From contig JAHHSR010000024.1 in the NCBI GenBank assembly GCA_020025075.1, positions 1 to 20,630 of the forward strand: a stretch of 20,630 bases of DNA, in the 5' to 3' direction. The first letter of the stretch is position 1. Each line of letters begins with the position of its first letter. A program made the position numbers and the translations under genes. Below, in pieces: positions 6,123-12,023 of this stretch. Below the pieces are notes generated by a model, which was not told the origin of the DNA, ran no database searches, and saw only the letters and a program-made list of their open reading frames with translations. This stretch comes from Pectinatus sp. GTDB lineage: Bacteria > Bacillota > Negativicutes > Selenomonadales > Selenomonadaceae.

Positions 6123-6506
6123 ATGACAAATTTTGCTAAAACTATAAATGAATTAAGATTAAAGAAAGAATGGAGTCAGAGAAAACTAGCTTTAATATCT
6201 GGCGTGAGTAATACCGAGATTGGCAGAATTGAAAAGGGAGAAAGAGAAAAACCCTCTTTGACAGTTATATCAAAATTAGCAAGTGCTTTTGGAATGTCTA
6301 TTGACGAATTATTATCAATGGCGGGAGTAACAAACTCATCTTATGATGTAAATATCAAAAAAAAACCTAAAAAGCTCTTGGAGCTTATAGAACAAGAAGA
6401 ATACACGCTCAATGGGCAGATAGCAACGCCTGAAGATAAGGAAAAAATAGCAAGGGTAATTGAAGCTCTCTATTACGATGCGAAAGAGAAAAATAAGCGT
6501 AAATGA
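6123..6506 (+). CDS. ImmR-like XRE repressor of switch (b)
   Basis: 127 residues, SD GGGAGG seven bases before the ATG. N-terminal XRE HTH (NELRLKKEWSQRKLALISGV, SNTEIGRIEKGERE, LASAFGMSIDELL), then a lysine-rich linker and a C-terminal helical region likely used for oligomerisation and for recognition by its protease. The stop overlaps the ATG of the ImmA-type metalloprotease (ATGA). In ICEBs1 and related elements such a pair keeps the element silent, and the protease cuts the repressor on induction; the same is inferred here. Very AT-rich compared with the early operon. Confidence 0.88.
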   Translation: MTNFAKTINELRLKKEWSQRKLALISGVSNTEIGRIEKGEREKPSLTVISKLASAFGMSIDELLSMAGVTNSSYDVNIKKKPKKLLELIEQEEYTLNGQIATPEDKEKIARVIEALYYDAKEKNKRK

Positions 6507-6910
6507 TTAATATACCCTTGCGCGTAAAAAACTTAGTCAAGCGGCATGACACCGCTAATCCTACAAAAATCGCGCAAGAACTAGGTTTCACCATCTACCC
6601 TGCTGAACTTCCTGCCAGCATCAATGGCATGTGGAGACGAGTATTAAAGCGAAAGTATATAGTGGTCAACGAAAACCTAAATGAATGGCAAATAAATGCC
6701 GTCATAGCACATGAACTTGGCCACTATGCCTGCCATCGAGGATATAAATACTTTTCGATTTCAGGGCGTACCTATTACGCTTGTCAGCGCAAAGAAAAAG
6801 AAGCAAACGAGTATGCAATTGCATTAATGTCGTATGCCTCTGATGTAGATTCGCAATATATTAAAGATTTTTTAGAGAATGCTTGGAAAATAAATAAAAT
6901 ATTCAAGTAG
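6503..6910 (+). CDS. immA: ImmA/IrrE-type metalloprotease (anti-repressor)
   Basis: 135 residues. The zinc site HELGH (70-74) follows AVIAH, and the downstream acidic ligand region KEKEANEYAIALM (about 98-110) completes the Pfam ImmA/IrrE pattern. The N-terminal segment (NPTKIAQELGFTIYPAELPA) is typical of these short phage and ICE proteins. The family member ImmA of ICEBs1 cleaves its repressor ImmR; here the coupled upstream gene is the expected substrate. Length is on the short side but complete. Confidence 0.88.
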   Translation: MINIPLRVKNLVKRHDTANPTKIAQELGFTIYPAELPASINGMWRRVLKRKYIVVNENLNEWQINAVIAHELGHYACHRGYKYFSISGRTYYACQRKEKEANEYAIALMSYASDVDSQYIKDFLENAWKINKIFK

Positions 6911-6919
6911 GAGCTTATT

Positions 6920-7069
6920 ATGAAATGGTTAAAAAACGCATTAGGGTTAAGTTCTCCTGAAGAAAAAGAGTTAGAAGAAATAAAGAAACAAATAAAAATA
7001 AAAATAGAAAAAGAAAAATTAGAAAAACTTTCCGCTAAAAATAAAGAATTAAGCTTGATAGAGATATAA
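6920..7069 (+). CDS. Short coiled-coil protein, 3' end replaced by an IS remnant
   Basis: 49 residues from ATG 6920 with AGGAG eight bases upstream, nine bases after immA, so it belongs to that operon. It begins MKWLKNALGLSSPEEKELEE and continues as a Lys/Glu/Ile-rich helix (about 14-44) that looks like a coiled coil. The last four codons or so lie in the TnpB remnant (from 7057) read in another frame, so the original protein was probably longer and lost its end when the IS inserted or decayed. No family is recognised. Confidence 0.5.
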   Translation: MKWLKNALGLSSPEEKELEEIKKQIKIKIEKEKLEKLSAKNKELSLIEI

Positions 7070-7122
7070 ACGCGGCTCGGAATATTTTACATGAAGGATT
7101 AAGAATACTAAAAATAGCTTAA
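7057..7122 (+). pseudogene. tnpB: TnpB C-terminal remnant (IS200/IS605)
   Basis: The frame reads DRDINAARNILHEGLRIL and ends KIA stop at 7120-7122. DRD-x-NAA-x-NI is the last RuvC-like motif of TnpB, normally a few dozen residues from the end of a protein of 360-400 residues. Everything upstream is missing and replaced by the immA operon, so this is a truncated pseudogene. It joins directly to the end of its omega RNA. Confidence 0.85.
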
Positions 7123-7248
7123 ATAGCATATATAAGAACCGTAGGAACTACGGGGATAGCTTGTGGAGATTAAGTAAGACTTATGACTTCGGTTATAAGC
7201 ATTGGTCAATGAAGCAAGAACCCCGCGACTTTAGTCGTGGGAGGTTCA
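7123..7248 (+). ncRNA. Orphan TnpB omega RNA 3' part and IS right end
   Basis: Sequence typical of the 3' end of IS200/IS605 tnpB loci: ACCGTAGGAACTACGGGG, GATAGCTTGTGGA, and the terminal hairpin CCCGCGAC-TTTA-GTCGTGGG (7222-7241) followed by AGGTTCA. The last base of the element is near 7248. In active systems the bases just after this point are the guide. Whether the RNA is still made is unknown. Confidence 0.75.
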
Positions 7249-7267
7249 GTAGTGAGGGAAATATGCG

Positions 7268-7960
7268 ATGAATAAGACAATTATATGTACTGTTGCGCTA
7301 GGGATATTGTTGCAAACCTTTTCAGCAAGTGCTATGACAATAAATCAAACCGATTCAAGCAGACATCACTTATTGCCACAAAGGCAAGGAGAAGCTGGGG
7401 TTCAAGAAAAAACATCAGCTAATGTTGGTTCTCCCCCAATTAAAAGAATTACTTTCAATAATAAGGCAATTAATAAACCTACACAACGAGAAAATGAGTA
7501 TAATCTAAAAATATCTACAGATATAAGCCAATATACTACATCTATTCAGAGTGATTACGAAACAAAAAATACAGACGATTATATTGAGATTATCCTTGAT
7601 AAAACTAGATATTTTGACACATTTTCTGCTGGGGAAGAAATGGAACTTTCATTGAGCTGGCTAAATCAGAGTAACTTTTTTGCATCTCGGCATAGAGTAC
7701 CATATTTTTTATATACTACCGTGTCAGGCGGCAAAGAAAAATTATTATTAAAGCATATATCAACAATTTCTAATTCTTCATTTATATCATTCAATGTTAA
7801 CAGGCATACTTTGAAGCCTTTATATACTGCTCAAACAATTTATTTGGTTATGCCTCTAGAAAATGGGCAATACAAAAAGCTCCTTATACCTAACAAGGTT
7901 ATCCAGCAATGGCAAAAAGTTATAAATACTGATATGAAAAAATTGCGTAGGAAATTATAA
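7268..7960 (+). CDS. Secreted protein of unknown function, likely prophage cargo
   Basis: 230 residues with a clear Sec signal peptide: MNKTIICTVALGILLQTFSA, cleavage expected near SASAM (about 21-24). A low-complexity polar segment follows (25-85), then a folded region of about 140 residues (YIEIILDKTRYFDTFSAGEE, LSLSWLNQ, VPYFLYTTVSGGKEK, TIYLVMPLENGQYKKLLIP) that looks beta-rich, then a basic helical tail (QQWQKVINTDMKKLRRKL). No Cys in the mature part and no lipobox. I recognise no family. It lies between the immunity region and the integrase, the usual place for lysogenic conversion genes. It uses AT-rich codons. Its SD (GAGGG) sits immediately beyond the IS right end. Confidence 0.7.
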   Translation: MNKTIICTVALGILLQTFSASAMTINQTDSSRHHLLPQRQGEAGVQEKTSANVGSPPIKRITFNNKAINKPTQRENEYNLKISTDISQYTTSIQSDYETKNTDDYIEIILDKTRYFDTFSAGEEMELSLSWLNQSNFFASRHRVPYFLYTTVSGGKEKLLLKHISTISNSSFISFNVNRHTLKPLYTAQTIYLVMPLENGQYKKLLIPNKVIQQWQKVINTDMKKLRRKL

Positions 7961-8005
7961 TGCAATATAAAATTTTTCTACAAGTTGTTTAACATCAAAA
8001 AGTCA

Positions 8006-8029
8006 AAACTGGGCGAATTCGACCAGTTT
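8006..8029. other. 24-bp near-perfect palindrome
   Basis: AAACTGG and CCAGTTT arms flank the centre palindrome CGAATTCG; 22 of 24 positions are symmetric. It lies 46 bp after the secreted-protein gene. No U-run follows on the plus strand; on the minus strand TTTTGACTTTTT follows, so a weak leftward terminator or a protein-binding site are both possible. The rest of 7961-8234 holds a second imperfect hairpin (8048-8074), the terminator at 8129, and the integrase promoter region. Confidence 0.45.
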
Positions 8030-8128
8030 AAAAAGTGCGTCTGTGCGTCGCATTCCAAAGAGATGCGCAGATTTATATATCGGCAACAAAATCATGCAAT
8101 AAACAAGCAATACCAAAAAATAAACAAA

Positions 8129-8158
8129 GCCGCCCGATGCAGGGCGGCGATTTCTTTT
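8129..8158 (+). terminator. Intrinsic terminator upstream of the integrase
   Basis: GCCGCCC, 6-nt loop, GGGCGGC, then a T-rich GATTTCTTTT. It ends the rightward cargo transcript and insulates the integrase gene. Confidence 0.8.
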
Positions 8159-8234
8159 GTGGGGCAAAAGTGCAAAATTTAATACATTGTACTAGTGCAT
8201 CATAGTCATTTTGCTGTTTTAAGGGGTGGGAAAA

Positions 8235-9314
8235 TTGAAAAAAAGGAAAGATGGCAGATATCAAAAATCGGTTATATTAATAGACCCAGAAAGTGGGAAG
8301 AAGAGAAGGCTCTATGCTTATGGATACACAGAAGAGGAAGTATTGAGAGAATTAAAACGCTTGAAACTTAATTTTGGCAAAAAATCATATGCTGATATGG
8401 CTTTTGATTTCTGGTTAAATCAATGGCTAAAAATAAAAAAAGAAGAAGTTGCGGCTACTACATATGAAAATTATGTTTTACGTATCAATAAGCATATCTT
8501 GCCTTATCTTAAAAATGTTAAATTGAGAGATATATACCCTCAAATAATACGCAATATAATTGCTAAGGTGCCAGGGCAGCGTAGCAAAAAATATATCTAC
8601 ACATTGCTGCATGCTATTTTGGAGCAGGCATATAAAGATGATTTAATCAAAAAGAATCCTTGTATTGCTGTTTCTGCGCCTAAATATCGTGCTGAGGAAA
8701 AAGAAATTATCCCCTTAGATATGTTTTTGCAAATATTGAAGGTTGCTTCGCCCGTATTTAAAAATATTTATAGATTGGCCTATTATACAGGCATGAGGCG
8801 CGGAGAAATATGTGCGTTAAAATGGGGTGACATAGATTTTAATCAAAAAACAATATCTATCACTAAATCCGCCAAAATATTATTTAATAGATTGGAAGTA
8901 GGTTCGCCGAAGACTGAATCGGGGGTAAGGACAATTCTTGTTTCAAAGCAAGTGCTGGGAGCGTTGCATGACCAATATAAGAGACAAGTGTCCAATTATT
9001 TCAGTAATGGCGACAGAGTAACAGCAGATGATTTTGTTTTCACCGGAGAATCTTATAACAAGATGATGTCCCCAGGCAGTTTGTCAAAAAATTTTACGAA
9101 GGTAAAGACATTATTGCACATTAAGAATAGCAGGATATCCTTCCATTCATTTAGGCATACACATACAACCATATTAGTAGAGGCAGGAATCCCGATAAAG
9201 GCAATTCAAACTAGGTTGGGGCATTCGAGTGCCGCATTTACAATGTCTCGTTATGCTCATAATACAGAAAAAATGCAGAATGACATTGTTTCGCTTCTTA
9301 ATGAAAAAGGTTAG
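8235..9314 (+). CDS. int: Tyrosine integrase of the prophage
   Basis: 359 residues from TTG 8235. A GTG at 8226 is in frame, but the AAGGGG SD (8221-8226) overlaps it and is eight bases from the TTG. An N-terminal arm-binding domain (KRKDGRYQKSVILIDPESGK) precedes a SAM-like core-binding domain (about 53-150). The catalytic domain carries R188 (TGMRRGE), K226, H304-x-x-R307 (HSFRHT), H330 (LGHSS) and the nucleophile Y340 (MSRYAH). All tyrosine-recombinase residues are present, so it should be active. It stands 160 bp from the attR tRNA fragment and integrates the element into tRNA-Leu. Confidence 0.95.
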   Translation: MKKRKDGRYQKSVILIDPESGKKRRLYAYGYTEEEVLRELKRLKLNFGKKSYADMAFDFWLNQWLKIKKEEVAATTYENYVLRINKHILPYLKNVKLRDIYPQIIRNIIAKVPGQRSKKYIYTLLHAILEQAYKDDLIKKNPCIAVSAPKYRAEEKEIIPLDMFLQILKVASPVFKNIYRLAYYTGMRRGEICALKWGDIDFNQKTISITKSAKILFNRLEVGSPKTESGVRTILVSKQVLGALHDQYKRQVSNYFSNGDRVTADDFVFTGESYNKMMSPGSLSKNFTKVKTLLHIKNSRISFHSFRHTHTTILVEAGIPIKAIQTRLGHSSAAFTMSRYAHNTEKMQNDIVSLLNEKG

Positions 9315-9326
9315 TCACAGAGATAT

Positions 9327-9436
9327 TGACATTATCCACTGACATCATCTTTGACATCACAAATTTAAAAGTATAAAAAGATATAAGAAGATATATAAAG
9401 ATAAGATAAATTGTTTTTTGGTGGGATGTGATGTCA
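9327..9436. promoter_or_regulatory. Putative integrase arm-type sites
   Basis: TGACAT at 9327, TGACATCAT at 9340 and TGACATCAC at 9352 are direct repeats 12-13 bp apart. An inverted copy, GTGATGTCA, is at 9428-9436. They lie between the integrase gene and the att core, where arm-binding sites are expected. The rest of 9315-9471 is AT-rich with no gene. Confidence 0.55.
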
Positions 9437-9471
9437 GTAGCTATAAAAAGACCTTATAAATAGCACTTTTA

Positions 9472-9526
9472 AGACTTAGGATCCAGTTCCTCGTGAGTGC
9501 AGGTTCAAGTCCTGTCTTCCGCACCA
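9472..9526 (+). other. attR: displaced 3' part of tRNA-Leu(UAG)
   Basis: From AGACTTAGGATCCAG the sequence follows a tRNA-Leu from the anticodon loop (C-T-TAG-G-A) through the variable arm, the T arm (GCAGG TTCAAGT CCTGT) and the acceptor strand CTTCCGC-ACCA. No matching 5' half precedes it. The bases before AGACTTAGG do not pair as an anticodon stem. This is therefore the duplicated 3' end left by integration. The whole tRNA should be rebuilt at the other end of the element, left of the window. Confidence 0.9.
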
Positions 9527-9540
9527 TTAAGTAAATAAAA

Positions 9541-9572
9541 GCCTCTCAGCTTTTTAGCTGGGAGGCTTTTTT
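9541..9572. terminator. Bidirectional terminator of the tRNA-Leu locus
   Basis: GCCTCTCAGC, loop TTTTTA, GCTGGGAGGC, then TTTTTT on the plus strand. The mirror strand also ends in a T-rich run, so it can serve the leftward transporter gene too. Confidence 0.85.
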
Positions 9573-9615
9573 GCGTTCGCTCTTTTGGAAGACAAAAGGC
9601 TTTTCATGAAGAAAC

Positions 9616-10935
9616 TTATTTTTTTTCGAGGCGTTTTTGTATCTGCATGGATATGATGAGCATGAGGCTTAATGCTACGGATAAGATGAGTAAAAGGCCA
9701 AAAAAGCCATTCCAATGGAAGCGTTCTATTACTAATGAAAGGGGAAATCCAGCTACGGCGGCACCGATATAGGCGAATAGTCCAACAAAACCGGTAGATG
9801 CTCCCGCCGCATTTTTATGGGAATGCTCAGCGGCGACCATGGCAATGAGAAATTGCGGGCCAAAGATGAAGAAGCCCGTTATAAAAAAGAGGGCTGACAA
9901 GACGAGCCTGTCGTGAATGGGAATCATCCAAAGGCAGAGGGCCGAAGCAATGATGCCGATGGAATAGATAATATTCATTTGTGAACGGCTGCCTTTAAAC
10001 AGCAGGTCTGAACCCCAACCAGCGACAATAGCGCCGAAGAAGCCGCCTACTTCAAACATCATTACGGTGGCATTTGCGGTTAAAAGGTTGTATTTATGCG
10101 TTTCGATGAGATATAAGTTGCCCCAGTCATTGATACCAGTACGGATAATATAAATAAGAGCGTAAGATAAAGCTAAAACCCAGATAATTTGATTTTTGAG
10201 AATGTATTCTTTGATGATTGTCCAACGCGATAGGCCCGTAGCAGCGTTGGAATAAGCAATTTCTTCTTTATCGTTTCGCCATTGGCCGACGGAAGGAAGG
10301 CCCATGGAGCGAGGTCTGTCTCGCAAGGCTATGCACAAAATGATACCGATGGCAATGGCAATAATGCCGGGAATAATCATGCCATAGCGCCAGCCCCAAG
10401 TAAGGGCAATGCTGCCTGATAAAATTGGGATTATGGCGCCGCCGAGGTTGTGTGAGGTATTCCAAATGGACCACCAGAAGCCGCGTTCATTGCGTGAATA
10501 CCAGCTGTTTAGTATTTTTGCACAAGGCGGCCAGCCCCAGCCTTGGAAAAAGGCATTAATCATCCACAAAATTATAAACATATGAACAGAAGAAGAAAGG
10601 CCAAAAATGATATTCACAATGCCCGTTGCCATAAGGCCAAGGCCCATAAAATAGCGCGTGTTGGAACGGTCTCCGATGACGCCGGAAATGAATTTTGAGG
10701 CGCCATATGTCAGGTAAAATGCCGTGCCGACAATGCCGATATCTCCTTTGGTGATTCCTAAGTCGACGAGCATTTGCGGCATGATGAAATTGAAGCTTTT
10801 TCGCGTGAAATAAAATACAGCGTAACCGATGTAGCTTACAATCATGAGCTGGAGGCGCCAATATTTGTATTTTTTGTCTATTTCCTCCTTGCTCATTTTT
10901 ACGGGAAGGTCAGGGGGTTCGGCAAAAAATCCCAT
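9616..10935 (-). CDS. uhpC: UhpC/UhpT-type organophosphate transporter (MFS, OPA family)
   Basis: 439 residues with 12 predicted membrane helices. OPA-family landmarks are YFTRKSFNFIMPQM near helix 1 and GWGWPPCAKILNSWYS in helix 4. The central loop RDRPRSMGLPSVGQWRNDKE and the stretches INDWGNLYLIETHKYN and GAAVAGFPLSLV closely resemble UhpC, the sugar-phosphate receptor/transporter of enterobacteria. There is no uhpA/uhpB sensor gene beside it, so it more likely works as a transporter for hexose- or glycerol-phosphate with phosphate antiport than as a sensor. It forms a single-gene unit with a long 5' region. The start at 10935 has an AGGCAG SD; a second Met 13 codons in lacks one. Confidence 0.85.
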   Translation of the reverse strand: MGFFAEPPDLPVKMSKEEIDKKYKYWRLQLMIVSYIGYAVFYFTRKSFNFIMPQMLVDLGITKGDIGIVGTAFYLTYGASKFISGVIGDRSNTRYFMGLGLMATGIVNIIFGLSSSVHMFIILWMINAFFQGWGWPPCAKILNSWYSRNERGFWWSIWNTSHNLGGAIIPILSGSIALTWGWRYGMIIPGIIAIAIGIILCIALRDRPRSMGLPSVGQWRNDKEEIAYSNAATGLSRWTIIKEYILKNQIIWVLALSYALIYIIRTGINDWGNLYLIETHKYNLLTANATVMMFEVGGFFGAIVAGWGSDLLFKGSRSQMNIIYSIGIIASALCLWMIPIHDRLVLSALFFITGFFIFGPQFLIAMVAAEHSHKNAAGASTGFVGLFAYIGAAVAGFPLSLVIERFHWNGFFGLLLILSVALSLMLIISMQIQKRLEKK

Positions 10936-11037
10936 AGCATTTACTGCCTAGCATGGCAAGGATTTGTCCATGCTGCAGAGGATTGGCAGTCTCCTTCTTT
11001 CTTATTTATTTGCGTTTCAAAGGCCTCTGCTTCTCTT

Positions 11038-11049
11038 TAAAACGTTTTA
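11038..11049. promoter_or_regulatory. TAAAACGTTTTA palindrome upstream of the transporter
   Basis: Perfect 12-bp palindrome about 100 bp upstream of the transporter start, with the central CG typical of LacI/CcpA-family operators. The intergenic stretch 10936-11246 otherwise holds AT-rich promoter-like sequence, an inverted repeat GCAGAGG/CCTCTGC (10975-11031) that could fold in the 5' UTR, and the csoR terminator. Confidence 0.4.
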
Positions 11050-11218
11050 GCGATAAGAATAAATAAACCACCACCAACATTAATGCGAAATATGACAATA
11101 AAATAATTTTTCTAAAAATAATCACATTAAAAATATTCGATTTGAATGATTTATTATATAATTATACGTTTATTTGATTTTATCATGAATATAATTGGTT
11201 TTCAATAATAAACAGCAA

Positions 11219-11247
11219 TAAAAAAACCGCTTAAAACATTAAGCGGT
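11219..11247 (-). terminator. Terminator of the corA-csoR operon
   Basis: On the minus strand ACCGCTTAA, a 4-nt loop, TTAAGCGGT, then TTTTTTTATTG. The stem begins at the csoR stop codon. Confidence 0.9.
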
Positions 11248-11567
11248 CATTTGATAAATGAATCGATGGCACGTCGTAATTTCTTAATCGTTTCATTGTC
11301 GCCTGTCTCTATGGCATCGACAATGCAGTGGTCCATGTGGTCTTTTAAGATGACCCGTGAGACACTTTTTAGGGCGGCATTGACAGCAGCTATCTGGATG
11401 AGGACTTCGCTGCAATCCCTGCCGTCTTCGACCATTTTTTTGACGGCGTTTAAATGTCCGATGGCACGTGCAAGGCGGTTGATGACGGCTTTCGTCTGCG
11501 TATGCGAGTGGTGGTGTGTATGCGGTAAGCCTTTTTTATGCAGGAGTTCGTGTTCTTCTTGGTTCAA
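11247..11567 (-). CDS. csoR: CsoR-family copper-type metal-sensing repressor
   Basis: 106 residues of the all-helical DUF156 fold. The Cu(I) ligand triad is at C52 (DGRDCSEV), H77 and C81 (DHMDHC). Spacing 25 and 4 equals that of Bacillus CsoR (C45, H70, C74), which separates it from RcnR and FrmR. The N-terminus adds a His-rich stretch (HTHHHSH, 16-22) that may bind further metal. It starts at TTG 11567, overlapping the stop of the Phd-like gene as TTGA, with a GGGGG SD inside that gene. No copper exporter gene is near, so the target is elsewhere or is this operon itself. Last gene of the corA operon. Confidence 0.88.
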   Translation of the reverse strand: MNQEEHELLHKKGLPHTHHHSHTQTKAVINRLARAIGHLNAVKKMVEDGRDCSEVLIQIAAVNAALKSVSRVILKDHMDHCIVDAIETGDNETIKKLRRAIDSFIK

Positions 11568-11749
11568 TCTGAAGCCCCCTGCTGCAAGGCATAGATTTTT
11601 TTGTTTAATTCATTATATTTTTCCATTGACATGAGGACGGAATTTTTGCCATTGGCGCGCTGGACGATGTATATTTCGCCCTCGTCGGCGGCATTGTTGG
11701 CACAAAGCGTAAATTCTTTTAAAAACGAGGATGAGCCTATGACCTTCAT
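11564..11749 (-). CDS. Phd/YefM-like antitoxin-family protein, no toxin beside it
   Basis: 61 residues. It shows the Phd/YefM N-terminal pattern with a small beta-helix unit (MKVIGSSSFLKEFTLCANNA, then EIYIVQRANGKNSVLMSMEKYNELN). Such proteins usually bind a RelE/Doc-type toxin and their own promoter. Here neither neighbour resembles a toxin: csoR follows directly (4-base overlap) and an unknown 77-residue protein precedes. It may therefore be a free-standing regulator. The family call is moderately sure. No closer SD exists: AGGAGG lies 27 bases upstream of the ATG with a perfect hairpin between. Confidence 0.65.
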   Translation of the reverse strand: MKVIGSSSFLKEFTLCANNAADEGEIYIVQRANGKNSVLMSMEKYNELNKKIYALQQGASD

Positions 11750-11782
11750 TTTAGGCGGCTAAAAGTAGCCGCTGCACCTCCT
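11750..11782 (-). promoter_or_regulatory. SD separated from its start by a hairpin
   Basis: On the minus strand AGGAGG (11782-11777), TGCA, then a perfect 7-bp hairpin GCGGCTA-CTTT-TAGCCGC (11772-11755), CTAAA and the ATG. Linear spacing is 27 nt, but with the hairpin folded it is 9 nt, the ideal distance. An in-frame stop (11761-11759) excludes an earlier start. Confidence 0.6.
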
Positions 11783-12014
11783 ATTCGCATGAGTTTTTGC
11801 CAAGGCGTGGGTGGACGACAGGGCGCAGGCTAAGGCGCTCTATCTTTTGGACGGCCGCGTCAAGTGAGAGGTCCTCTCTTTCGCTCCCCTTTTCAAAGAC
11901 GCAAAGCGGCACCTTGGAGCCGAGCTCGGAAGCGGGCATATATATGTATTCATCATTGACGACATCCCCGAAGATGACGCCGCTTTTTAAGTGGGCATAG
12001 GTGATGGGTGGCAT
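11781..12014 (-). CDS. Unknown 77-residue protein of the corA operon
   Basis: A strong SD (AAGGAGG, 4 bases before ATG) and only nine bases after corA support a real, co-transcribed gene. The product MPPITYAHLKSGVIFGDVVN has no membrane segment or Cys cluster (one Cys near the middle, one near the end). It looks like a small beta-barrel-like soluble domain (EYIYMPASELGSKVPLCVFE) with a helical C-terminal part (SLDAAVQKIERLSLRP). I do not recognise the family. The context suggests a link with the magnesium transporter or the regulators after it. Confidence 0.6.
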   Translation of the reverse strand: MPPITYAHLKSGVIFGDVVNDEYIYMPASELGSKVPLCVFEKGSEREDLSLDAAVQKIERLSLRPVVHPRLGKNSCE

Positions 12015-12023
12015 AACTCCTCC

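Noticed and set aside
7985..8182. 65-residue frame after the cargo gene
   Set aside because: It runs through the palindrome at 8006 and the terminator at 8129, has no SD and has a shuffled composition.
1..9526. CRISPR array
   Set aside because: The repeats seen (24-bp iterons, 83-bp pair) have no regularly spaced unique spacers and no cas genes.
9472..9526. Functional tRNA gene
   Set aside because: The 5' half is missing; it is an attachment-site duplicate.
11564..12014. Toxin-antitoxin pair
   Set aside because: The 77-residue neighbour shows no RelE, Doc or PIN features, so the Phd-like gene has no visible toxin.
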